From the NCBI GenBank assembly GCA_003640385.1, contig RCAB01000180.1:1-64000 (forward strand): a DNA stretch of 64,000 nucleotides, given 5' to 3'. Below, piece after piece: positions 11,978 through 23,666 of this stretch. The position numbers and the translations under genes were made by a program. This stretch comes from Setaria digitata (lineage: Eukaryota > Nematoda > Chromadorea > Rhabditida > Setariidae). The notes below the pieces were generated by a model, which did no database searches, was not told where the DNA came from, and saw only the letters and a program-made list of their open reading frames with translations. How positions within the stretch are numbered: position 1 is the first letter of the stretch; each line of letters starts with the position of its first letter.

Positions 11978-12706
11978 TCAAAAATTTTGAATTTTCTCAA
12001 TTAATGAAGCAATAAGCAAAGGAAGAAAAGTGAAAACTTTGCTTTGAAGTAGTTTTCCGGTATTATTACAGTAGTCAGTTTGGCAAATGCATTCGACGCC
12101 AATACCCCCTTTCCAGAGAACACTCTTTTCACAGTATTCCAGTAATGGTTCACTCGTTTGTTGGCACATTTTTTGCACTCTTAAAAATCCTGAAATTAAG
12201 TCTTTTCAGTGTCTTTTGCCAATAAATGTTTGTTTGTGTAGTGTACGATTGCAAAACATAATGTAAAATTTGCGTGGATGAATTTTTATGATTACATTTT
12301 TTGCGGTCGTATGGCGTAGCGCCTGATAAAGTTACAACTCTTTGAATTCTACGATATGGAAAATGCAACAGCAATGTAAAACATTCTATAGCATTTTATG
12401 AGGATATGAGAAATTAATGTACTTTATATATTAAAATTCTGTTAATGCAAATCTTCCACCTCTCACCACTCCCATCCCTTCACAGTTACTCTTGAATGGG
12501 AAGTATTTCATACCAAACTTTTAATACTTACCATCGATGATTGCAGAACGTTTAATACATGCGGTACCAGTGCATGTTGAACCGAAACAATTAACTTCCC
12601 CAACACTGTCACACATGTAACACACCAATGAGTAGCCTAAATTATTTTTTTGGATCCTAAACTTTTCGAGCAATAAATCATTCACACTTTCTGCTTTTAA
12701 AAGTGC
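11978..12706 (-). CDS. Ly6/uPAR-type three-finger protein, probably GPI-anchored (N-terminus unresolved)
   Basis: Minus-strand exons 12532-12706 and 11978-12189 join with one carried base. Seen: VCYMCDSVGEVNCFGSTCTG, then four more cysteines and the hallmark C-terminal motif CICQTDYCNN. A hydrophobic tail (VFTFLPLLIASLI) follows and suggests a GPI signal. Cysteine spacing and the terminal C-x-x-D-x-C-N fit the LU/three-finger fold used by secreted or surface proteins that modulate receptors and channels. The first exon is uncertain. A possible signal peptide (MFAVLLLFLNTFYTIIPQ) lies at 12838-12892, but joining it in frame needs a weak acceptor about 20 bases inside the exon given here. The ligand or target is unknown. 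Confidence 0.7.
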
Positions 12707-12892
12707 CTAGAAATGTATAGTCTTTCAAAATAATGAAAGAGATGAGGAAAAGAAATTTCTTTTTTTTTTTTTTTTTTTTTTCAAAACAACAGAAATATCA
12801 ATAGTTAGTTTAATTAACAATGATAATTATCACTAACTTTGTGGAATAATTGTATAAAACGTGTTAAGAAAGAGTAGGAGCACTGCAAACAT

Positions 12893-15120
12893 ATGAAGAA
12901 ATGTTTAACTGCTAATAAATACTGTTAGGTGGCTTACTTTTATAGAAGAAAATAATAGAAAACTAGTTCGAGAGGCACAATTAAAGCCATATTATAATAC
13001 AATGGCAACATATGACTCCACCCAAAAGTCACTCCTTATTTCGAGAATATTTTATTGTTACTATATAACTCTAACATTTAAATGTAATATTTGAAAACAA
13101 TCTTCAATACTACAACTTACAATGATGGTAGTTAATCAAAATTTTCAGCAATATTTATAAAATGAGTTTCAAAAAAAAAAAAAATTGTAAAATAATGAAC
13201 ATCAAATCTATCTGTACATATAAATAGTATTTGTATGAATTATTTCTGTTTGTTATTATATTTTTCATATATTTCTGATTGATATTTATATTGATATTAT
13301 ATATATTTTATATTATATTATAATTATTTCTGATTATTATTATAATGATGCTATTACATATCCATCATATATTCGAAAATATGCATAAATCGTAAGCGTT
13401 AACCTCTTAAGATAATACATAAATATATATCACTGTTCAAATAAATTACCATATGGTTTTCGATGTATCACGTAGCAGTGACGTTTACGTAAATTATTAA
13501 GTCGTCATATCGATGATAATTATTACTATTTTATTATAATTATTATAATCATTTTACATTTCTTTTTTTTTTTTTTTCATTTTATTCCATTTTATATTTA
13601 AAAAGCATAGAAAGGCGTTACAGTGATTGATGAAAAGATGATAGGAAGAAATGGTCCCTAGCGCCTAGTAGTATCCTAGTAGTAATAGAGGAAATTTTTG
13701 TTTGTTTTTTTTTTTTTTGCAATTAGAAATAGATTAAAGGAAGTTTTAAGAATAAGGATGAGTAATAATAACATCCCTAAGATACCGTATACTAAAGAAT
13801 ATTCCTGGCGATTAAGGATATTATAAGCTGCGGTGAAAAAAAAGGAATAACGCTGTCTCACTCTTATTATTCTGTCCACTTTATTTGATTGAGTAACATT
13901 TAGAAAGAGTACATAAATTTCTTTTCATTCCACTGATAATTATTACTTATTTCCTGATGATATTGATAATTAATTATAGTTTAACTAAAATTATCATGCT
14001 TTTTAATTATGTTGAAAAAAATTAAACAAACATGATGTACAATTGCATTATGTGTATCTTTTTCATGTACACAAATAATTCTAAAAATATGTGAATATAT
14101 TATGGAATAGAAAATTTTAGAGGAAAGGAAAAAAAAATTCACTTCATTATCAATTTCATTTGAAAATTTAATTTTTTCTTTTCAAAAATTATTTAGCTAA
14201 TTTTGAGTTATTTTAAAATTTTATCCCTAGAAAGAATTAAATTATTGATTAATCATTAAATGAAATGTTAGAAAATATATACGTTATTGTTGTTGTTAAG
14301 TGAAATATTTTATACAAAATGTGTAAAATATATTTGATATTTTAAAGCAAAAATTTATACAATAAAGAGAATAAAATTAAGCAGTTTAGACTAAAATTAA
14401 ACTGAGATAAAAAGCAAAAAAAAAAGCGATGAACAACTGACGTATATTGCGTTATATTGCGCTTCTTCATAAGCTTTTCTTCTTCTTTTTTTTTTTTCCT
14501 CTTCCCGTTCTTCTTCCTAATTAAGAAACATCATCTAATGCTTCCCCTCTAGAAAGGTAACTGAGGTAAGGTGACAACGAGTAATTCTTCAAAAGCATAT
14601 ACCGGCAGCATGAATATTTTACAATACATTGTATACTGTAAATGAGCATACTATAAACAACATCATATATTCTCATTCTCTGGTCATTTTTCATTCCTCG
14701 TACATAAAACAGTTTTTATAACAACTAATACAAACTATTACATGTTGATGGGAAAGCAGCAACACATCTCGCTGTGCTTTCCGGTTTTCCGTTTTTGGCA
14801 TTGAAATAATGTAACGATTCCATATTGATGGGAAAGCAGCAGCACATCTCGCTGTGCTTTCCGGTTTTCCGTTTTTGGCATTGATTGATTGGCAATCTGA
14901 GAGAATGATCATTATCGATAGGAATGAAAAAAGCGTGCAGCAATGGAGTAATTTTTGAAAATTTTGAATGAATAGACAGAATGAAAGTTGAAATTAATAC
15001 ACGAGGGATTAAATTTGTTAAATATTCCAAATACTTTTTTCTGGTCTTTTTTTTTTTTTTTGCTTTTTCAAATTTATGTTTTCATACGGACAGTGATAAT
15101 GCAATATGAGTGAGATACGT
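12893..15120. other. AT-rich intergenic region
   Basis: About 2.2 kb, extremely AT-rich with homopolymer runs. No coding exon or RNA gene is supported. It contains the 80-bp-period duplication listed separately. Confidence 0.55.
14741..14884. repeat. Two-copy direct repeat, 64 bp unit, 80 bp period
   Basis: 14741-14804 and 14821-14884 match at about 62 of 64 positions and are separated by 16 unrelated bases. The unit is clearly richer in G+C than its surroundings (core CTCGCTGTGCTTTCCGG). No N lies between the copies, so this looks like a real duplication and not a contig join. Confidence 0.85.
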
Positions 15121-15584
15121 GTAGGTGTGAGTACGGGAGGACGAGTTCACGTGAGTTCACGTAGCAGCAGAGAAGAGACGGCTATGTGAAAAAAGAATTA
15201 GCATCGGCTGAGGAATAAAGAAAAAAAGGCAGTAGATGCAGAAAAAAAAAGAAAAAAACATAATAAAGTCTCATCTCACACGTGAACAGCTAGGCCACAC
15301 CCACTAACACGTACCTCCACGCCCCACGCCCACGCAGCAACATTTAGCTAATGTAATAAGTGAATTATTTTGAAAATTATGTCAATGACGAGGGACGTTT
15401 TCTGCGGCATTCCGTCAGTTCCGTCAGTCTCGCAACGGTGACGTTTCATTTTACTTTCCAACTTTAATCAACAATCAGGGAGTAGCTGTGAGTGAGAACT
15501 GATTAAGTGATGATAAGTTTCATGTTATCTATCAATTCGTAAAGTGTCAATTGAAGGGAAACAGGAAATGATCATAATAACGGG
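15121..15584 (+). promoter_or_regulatory. Putative promoter of the bHLH gene with two E-boxes
   Basis: An island of higher G+C before the HAND-like gene. It holds two CACGTG E-boxes (15148-15153 and 15279-15284). Their flanks form an inverted pair: GTTCACGTG and CACGTGAAC. CACCC/GC-type boxes lie at 15295-15335 (CCACACCCAC, CGCCCCACGCCCACGC). Paired CCGTCAGT elements and a GTGACGTTTC motif lie near 15405-15450. Function is inferred from motif content and position only. Confidence 0.45.
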
Positions 15585-18567
15585 ATGGTGGAAAAAAGAG
15601 AAGTCGAAAATTTATCAATGGAAAATTTGAATTTAAAAAAAAGGACTCATTCGAATCGAAAGGTATGTGTATGGTTAAGATATAGTTTAGGATAATAAGT
15701 GTAGCCATTATGTAATATCATTTTTCATCTTTACAATTGTATAATTTATAGTTTTTTTTTTCTTTTTTGTAGTAAGTGAAATTTTTTACGTTAAATATGA
15801 CAAAATATCCCTTAAGTCTTTAAAATAAGTTATAATAATGAATAGATTTTTTTTTCTTTCCTTTTTTGTTTTCATTAATTAGAATATGAGCCATAAAAAA
15901 AGTTAATGTAATATGTGAATACGTCATTTTTCACTTTTACAACTGTATAATTTATTCGATTTTTTTTTTTTTTTTTGCAGTTGAATGAAATTTTTCGCAT
16001 CAAATCCGTCAAAAATCCCTTAAATTTATAAAATAAATCAGTTGTAAGAGTGAATGGATTTTTTTTTTCCATTTCTTTATTGCTTTTCTTATTCTCTGTT
16101 TTGTGAGATGAAAAAGATGTGTTGAAATTGTTTGTGAAAAAAAAAAAAAAAAAAAAAAAAATTTGAAACAATATTTATAGGAACGAAGACGAAATGAGGA
16201 AATGAATCTTGCGTATGCTCGATTACAACGTTGTGTACCACATATACCGCATGATCAGAAATTGGCGAAAATCAAAACTTTACGACTTGCTATGCTTTAT
16301 ATTAAGCATTTAGAAGCAGTAGTCGATGGAACAATTCGGGTATTTTCTTTTACATAATTTAATATTAATAATATAAGCAAAGATACTTCTCTCCTTCATT
16401 TTTTCCTTTTTTTTTTTTGTGTGTGTGTGATACTTTTTTTTTCTTAATTTTTTTAAAATATTTTTTTTTTTTTTTAACAAGATATTGCTTATTAATTGCT
16501 TGTGGAATGGTATATTTATATGCATTTAATTTTTGCTTCATATGATTTTTCGTTAAAATTTGATGGAGAAATTTATATGATTACTTTGATTCGCTTTATG
16601 CTAACCTTATTTTATAAATTGATTTAATGATGTTGATAGTATGCGGTCGTTTCGCTTTTTCTTTTTTTTTTTTTTTTTTTTCGTTGTAATGAAATGAGAA
16701 ATTATTAGACTAATTAGGATGTTTTTCCATAAATGCTTTTCAGTGCAGTTCATTTGGATAATTGCCAATCATTCTTTATGATTGATTTTTATTAAAATTT
16801 TGATTCTTTTAATGAATCAATGTAATAAATATTGTCGGTGTTCTTAGCTATATTATTTATGAATACATTATCATTCTATTGCAATAAAATATCTACACAA
16901 AATTTTATTGGGGTTTTTTTTTTTTTTTTTTTTTTTTTAATCATTTAACTGGGTGAACCAATTTCTTTTATGCCACGAGAATCATTATCAAACTGTTAAT
17001 TAGCAATATTCAAAATTTATGGAAAATTGATGCATAAATTAAAAGAAAGAATGAAAATTAGGAAAGAATTTCTTGTCCTATATTTAATGTGTGCATATTT
17101 CGACCTGAATGACTAAAGGTCATTTTAATCATCTTACCTGCTAATATATTCACATTCCTAAGTATTCTTTTTTAGATTCGTTCCTCTTCATCACAAGAGT
17201 TGCGACCTCTGGAGGTAGAGGATTTTGCATCTATTGCAATGGCCGAAGTACAAGCAAGAAATAATTATAAGGGTAAGGGGTCATGCTTTTCTCTTTTTTT
17301 TTAAATTTTTTTTTTTTTTTTCACCAATTTTATCGTCATATTTTGTGTAAAATAATAATGATCAACTGCCAATCTAACTGAGTAACTAAGCAGTTTCTTG
17401 ATTGGTTGATTCACCACCTATTTATTTCGTTATTTAGTTGATTTATTTGATCGTTTGTTGATTGATCATTTGATTTATTTGATCAGAAGCATAAACAGAT
17501 TTAACACCATCATTTTTTTATCTTCTTCGATTGATAGCATTTTCTTAACAGTTGCAAAATACAGCATTAATTCATTATTTACAATTTACTAGTAAAATCA
17601 ATGAAACATCAAAATTTTATCATTTTATTTCCTAACTTATATTCATTCCTTACCATACTTTTGGTAAATATATATATATATATATATTTGGTTATGTACA
17701 TATCGACTCTTTGGTTTATTTTAAATCTATGTTGCTTATTTATTTAGTGATGTGATAAATTAGAATTTTGATTGATAAGAATATTGCCCTCAATCTATCA
17801 ATATAACATAATTTGTTGTCAGATGTGACATCTCTCTAATTAATATAACAGATTAGCAAAGTCTGCAGCGACTGCTACTTCCGGTCACGTAAATGAAACA
17901 TACTGTCAGGCAGTTATTTAGTTGAGTGCCCTAAATTATCTCTTCTCTTTCTAGTGAAGCTTCTCTTCACTCTTTTGCAGACTTTTAGCTTATCACTTCA
18001 TATTTGCTGACTTTAAATTTCGCATCAAACTGATAATAGTCTGATATTGCAACTGAATAGCATTTCAGAAGGAGAGAATTTGAAATATCAAAGAGCAAGA
18101 CAGAAAAAATTGAATTTTCTTCTCAGGAAATCTTATCGATAAACGAATATATTAATTTTTTGTATTGACCAGTACTTTAAGTTTCATTTTTTTTTTTTTG
18201 AAAACAAACACTTAGATTTTAAAAAATAAGAAAACAATGCGTCGCCAAAATCTCAACTCCTTTTCATCTGAATAACCGTTTTTACTGCTTCTCATATTCG
18301 ATTTTAAATAAAATGTAAGAAACTTTAGATCTAGCAGAAAAAGAGTTACGACGCGGTGTTCGAACGGAAGATATTTGCCGACAAACCGTACCCGAACGTT
18401 ATTCTTTAGAGGAAACATCACAAACGTCAAGGGAAAATTTATCATCGGTGATAGTATCTTATCAAGCATCTCCTATGTCACTTCACAGTACCACAGATCT
18501 ATCTCAAATTTCCTCTTTTGCTTCCCAATCTGTCATCGATAATTCATACTATTTTCCTGTTCATTAA
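15585..18567 (+). CDS. bHLH transcription factor, HAND-like
   Basis: Four exons, 15585-15662, 16181-16339, 17176-17272, 18329-18567, give about 190 residues. The bHLH spans roughly residues 19-75: basic region THSNRKERRRNEEMN, helix 1 LAYARLQRCVP, loop HIPHDQ, helix 2 KLAKIKTLRLAMLYIKHLEAV. The K-[LI]-[AS]-KIKTLRLA signature, helix 1 and the IP loop fit HAND proteins best among the Twist/HAND group A families, which bind E-boxes as dimers and specify mesoderm and heart or gonadal cells. The first intron splits the basic region between RK and ER in phase 0. The C-terminal half is Ser/Thr/Gln-rich and unrecognised (ends NSYYFPVH). The first in-frame ATG after a stop was chosen; a downstream Met at residue 12 is possible. 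Assignment to HAND, rather than a related nematode hlh gene, is moderately secure. Confidence 0.85.
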
Positions 18568-21500
18568 TTATACCAGATTTTCTCCTATGTAATTTTAAAT
18601 TATTATTGCTTTATCGCAGGAATTTTTTGTTTTCATTGTCTATATTGCTTCTTTTTTTTTTTTTTTTTTTCTTCAAATTCATCGTTAAATTAATTGCCTT
18701 TCAATAATAACTCCTCCATAAATGTTGCAAAAAAAAAAAAGTGATGTAATTCTATGAAATCTTTACATTATCTCTTTCTTTTTTTTTTTTTTCCCATCAA
18801 ATTATAAAAATAATTTGTCATTAAATGAAATATAAAAAAAAGTAAAAAGAAAGAGAAATTACTGCCCATCCTCATACAGTAGTCACAGTTAAAGAGTTTT
18901 AATTGCTATTTGTCTTCCTTCCTATTAATCCCACTTTTTCCCCTTCTGTTTCAGTGAATAGCATTCTTATTACACACCACAGGAAGAAGATAAACCATAA
19001 ACAGTTTATTTTTTCATAATCCATCCAGGGAAACAATGTGCCAGAAGAGTTCGTGAACTGATCGATCAACAATTCCACTAGAAGTATTCTATTGCATCTC
19101 CAGTAATATACATGGAAATGACGTAACATACTGTACATTAAATGCAACTTTATAAGTCTTTCATTCAAGATTGACCATGGATTGAGTGAGATGAGAGGAT
19201 GTAAATCTAATCATATACAGCACAATAATATATGGTAATAGATAATAGTATTATCAATGGTTGATAGCAATTAGAACATTGAGCAATTATAAATTATGAT
19301 AAAAAAAGAACTGATAGAAAATTTATTTTAGAAAATAAATTTGAGTAATATTTGAATGATTTTTTTTTTTCTTTGATTTGACCTTTTGAGCATATCTCCA
19401 TTCACTTCAACAGTGTTACATATGAATGAGTGAGAGTCGTTTATAGCTGTTATGATATTTACCTGTCATTTATTTGACCCAGGATGAGTTTCGCAAGATC
19501 TACTCAGTTCAGTGACATCCATACTTTTTACCTGACTCAGTAAAACCCCTGCATTTAACCGATGACATCTGATACAATTCCACGATATTCTATCCGATAT
19601 TTGCAGCTATCTAGAAATTGGTTTTTTTTTTTTTTTTTTTGGAAGTACTGGAAAAGCAAATCAGATCCTTTTCATCCTTCTAAATTTTTATTGTTATTAT
19701 CTTTATCGTTATTATAAGTTGCTAATATTATTAGCTCCTATAATAACATTATTATTAAAGTAGGAAGTTTTTCTTTTTTTTTTTTTTTTTCCTCCAAAGA
19801 ATAATCGAGTTTCAAATTTGAATTTTGAAATATATAAATTGATACTCGTTTCAATACTGTGTTTGAAATTTTTTTTTTTTTTTTTTTAATGAAATTAAAC
19901 AATTCCATCTAAATTTTCCATTGATCGAGAGTGTAATTCATTGTTTACACTAAAAAGTCCTCTTCTTACTGTCAATGATCCTTGAATAATCCTTCTTGGG
20001 AATGTCACCATGCGCAACGAATCTTTCATATTTCACAAATCTATTTTTCTCTTTTGATGGGGGAATCATCAAGGTAATTAATTACTTGACCTTCCTCATT
20101 AGTAAATGGTCTACGATTATTTTAATCAAGTAATTAAAAGATTTTTTCATTCTTATGAGAAACTGTAGTTCTCAGTAGACGGCTGATACAGTAAACGCAT
20201 AGCCAAAATTGATTAATATGAAAAATTTTCAAATTCTACTAGCAATTAACAAAATGATAGGCTATTAATTGATAAGCTATTCATTTATTCACAAGTATTG
20301 TTTATTATTATCACTAGCAGGACATAAGTTAAATTTTGTAAATTAATTATTGATAATAACATCATATGCTAATTAAGACAAAAATTTTTAGATGAAAGTT
20401 TTCGTAAAAAGTTAGTTACTAAACAGATGCCATCGTTTTTTGGCAAATTTCTGATTAAAATTTTAAAAGAAAAGCGCATAATTTAGTAATGTCAAGGATA
20501 AAATTTAGGTACTTTTAAAACAAGCTTTGGCTTATTCTATTACTGTTATATTGGTAAGTGATCCAAACTTGGCTTCAGTTTTCCTTTTCTTTTTTCACTA
20601 AAATAATTATGATATTTCGTCATCTCCGTGAATCAATTAGTTCAATTTCTTTGACTGGGATTCTTCTTTTTTTTTTTCCTTTTTTTTTTTCCACCCAGTA
20701 TATTTAAATATAAACACAACTATATGCTTCAATTAATATTCATAATCAAATTTTTATTACCGATATGAGTTTTATATAAGTATAAAGTGATATTATTGTT
20801 GGTACTAGATGAGAAGGATTGCAATACCAATACTACAATAGCATCATTGTATACCTATGTAAACTTAATATCAGTAATAAAAATTGAATATGAATGTTGG
20901 TTGCATAATAAGTCTGAAAAAAATGGCTATAGTTTAAAAAAAAGAAAGAAATAGCTTGAAATAACTGCTAAATATGTCCACAAGGTCAAAGGTTAATAAG
21001 GATCAAAGATGGGAAAAGATGAGAGAGAAACTGACTTAAATGAAGGTGTAATTTATCAAACGACCATCATTTTAACACCCATTTTATTACTTCTTTTATT
21101 TTATTTTTTTTTGTAAAAAAAACTTTTATTGCAATAAATAAGGTGACAGTTAGAGAGACCTTTCTCACAGCATTTTAATTATCTAAAATTACCGTAGTTT
21201 TGATTAGCATTTTTTTTTTTGTTTTGCTTTGTTTGATACCGTAACTTTCTTTGTAATTTCAGTTGTGCTTAAACATTCTGCAGAGATATGATAATAATTT
21301 AATGGTTTATTGTTATTAATTTCAATAATTCAAAGGTGTTAGCTCGATGTCTGATATTATCCTATGGCATCCTTTCTCTTTCTTCCTTTTTTTTTTTTTT
21401 TAAATGTTAAGAAAAATTAACTGATAAATAATGGATAATAGATAAATTGATATGAACAAAACGAAACTGACCTGTAGATTATAGTTAAATCTAATCAAAA

Positions 21501-22264
21501 ATAAGATGCAATAAATAATACATATTTTTTTTTTTTTTTTTAAATAGTTATGGAATGAAGATAGAAGAATTAGAGACGATTGAAAAGTTTGATAGGTATG
21601 ATAAAGGAAATAATTATGGTAGATTATGTTTATTTTTTACCGAAAACAAAACTGATAATTTGCAAACATTAAGTCTTTTATATGGGAGGAAAATTGAGTA
21701 ACTGCATGAAAGCTACTGTAAAATTGGATACAAAAAATAAATTCAGCGGCTAAATTTATATTTTTAGCAAAAAAGCTTGCTTAACATAAATCTTTTTTTT
21801 TTCTTTTATTTTGAAATAAAAAAAAAAATGAAGACATTTTCATATCATACTAAATTAACACTTTTTCTTCTTTCTTCACACTAATATTTCACACCTTTCA
21901 TTGAGATGCTTAATACTTAAAAAAAAAAAAAATTTCAAATTTATAAAACAAACTTCCACTTCTCTCATTTGTATTTAGAATATTACATAATGTTTATAAT
22001 TTTACCGTTTCATTGTGACTTTTTTCCTTTTCCTTTTTTTGTTGCATTGTTTAAATAAAATGAACATAGAATAACACTAACAGTGAATTAAGTAAGACTG
22101 ACAACAGTCAAGTATGTAATGTCATGAGAAATTATCAGTTTAGTAGAACAAATTAATTTTATTTTATTAATGTAATATCTTTTCATAATTTTCTCTAGCT
22201 TCAGTCTTAAGCATAAAATAATTTAAAACATCATTTCTAAAATAGTATTCACTATTATTACTTC

Positions 22265-22420
22265 TCGAGGCGCTAGCCGAGCAGATCCCTACACTCTTCG
22301 TTCAGTGGTTGGTAAGCTCGTGATAAAGAGCAAATCATCATGGGTTCAATTCCTGCTTCAAATCAGAACTCCTTTACGCCCTTTCGGCGGTGATGTGATT
22401 ACTCATGTTGAATTTCTTCA
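22265..22420 (+). other. tRNA-like element, possibly SINE or degenerate tRNA
   Basis: A perfect match to a Pol III A-box (TAGCCGAGC at 22274) and a near-consensus B-box (GGTTCAATTCC at 22343-22353) stand 69 bases apart in a patch of higher G+C within AT-rich DNA. Between them, GCTC...GAGC could form an anticodon-like stem. I cannot fold a clean cloverleaf: the T-stem is mismatched and the A-B spacing is long even for Leu/Ser tRNAs. A tRNA-derived SINE or decayed tRNA is therefore more likely than a working tRNA. Confidence 0.4.
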
Positions 22421-22769
22421 ACTGAATAATAAATGAGCAATGAAATATATATCGTTTACACGCTGAGGAAAAGATCTGAAACTGAGCCGAACAACCAAAC
22501 CAAAATCAAAACCACCAAACGTTAGTATAAAAGTAAAATGTGGAAAATATTAACCATGATTTATATTGTTGTTAATTACTCTCACTGCTATTAGTTACTC
22601 TCTATTTCTTAAGAGAAAAATGTGCAGAAATGATTACTGGATGAGAAATTTTCTAAAATCAAACTTCTGGCATTCAAATAAATTGATAATTTCAAATACT
22701 GACTGTATAATTATCACAACTAATGTCTTCTTGCGCTTCTTAATAACATAAACTAAAATAAACAGGGAG

Positions 22770-22804
<35 letters not shown>

Positions 22805-23040
22805 GAAAAGATAACATCACTAGTGAATAATACTGAACAGATCAGATTTCAGAGAACTTATTAAAAAAAAAAAAAAGTGTGCTTTAAGAATTTTGCAATA
22901 CCAACAAACAAATGAAGTTGGCAGAAAGTGAGATTCACAAAAGTTATTAAAGCTTGAAGCAGAGCTAAAACACGATATGAATGACCATCATGAAACAAGT
23001 GCTCAGGAATTGGATCGTTCTTGATTAACTACATTGCACG

Positions 23041-23117
23041 AGAAAAAAGGAAGGAAGGAAGGGGGGGGGGGGTGAGAAGGAGGAGGAGGAGAAGGAGAAA
23101 AAAAAAAAAAAAAAGGA
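23041..23117 (+). repeat. Polypurine tract
   Basis: An almost pure purine strand of G/A: GGAAGGAAGG units, a run of about ten G, GGA/GAA repeats, then a run of A. Such tracts can form triplex or G-rich structures. It also produces a spurious Arg/Lys-rich open frame. Confidence 0.8.
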
Positions 23118-23666
23118 ATATAAGAGGAAGAAAAATACGAAGTTCCGAATGCAAATCCTCGATTAAGAGACTAGAAACATCGATGAGAGAATTCCGGGAA
23201 ACTGTTACTTTGAAGAGGCGCACGAGGGCAGTTGAAGAAACAGTAAATGAAGAGCGCAGTGAAATTATTATTTGAACACTTTAAACTTAATTCTATATAG
23301 GTGTAATAGGCACTTGGAATAAATATTGCTAACAATAAGAAGCGAAGCCCATCTGGGCAGTGAAGTATTTATACATTAATAATTTGGAATCCATTTTCCC
23401 CGTTGAGATCAGAACTAAAATTATTCATAGCATACACTGGATAGGTTTCCCCATTAATATACATTTTTAGCAATTTAGTTTTCCAATAACGATCATTAAC
23501 GTCGTCTTCTGCGTCGAAATTTCAAAATTAAGAAGTTTTAAGGCGGATATAAATTTCAAGTCTAAAGAAAATATAAGAGATCACGAGCCTGAGATGTACC
23601 TAGATTTTAGACCTGAGGACCTACGAGACCTCGGAGATACTGAGCCTAGAAAGGATCTACGAGATT

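Larger units (their letters stand above)
18568..23666. other. 5.1 kb gene-poor AT-rich region
   Basis: No coding exon with splice logic or family similarity was found on either strand. Numerous poly-T/poly-A runs (one of about 31 T near 22771-22800). It contains the tRNA-like element and the polypurine tract listed separately. Short open frames at 18899-19168, 22566-22751 and 23021-23275 are low-complexity or featureless. Confidence 0.5.

Noticed and set aside
23021..23275. Arg/Lys-rich open frame
   Set aside because: Created by the polypurine tract; no support as a gene.
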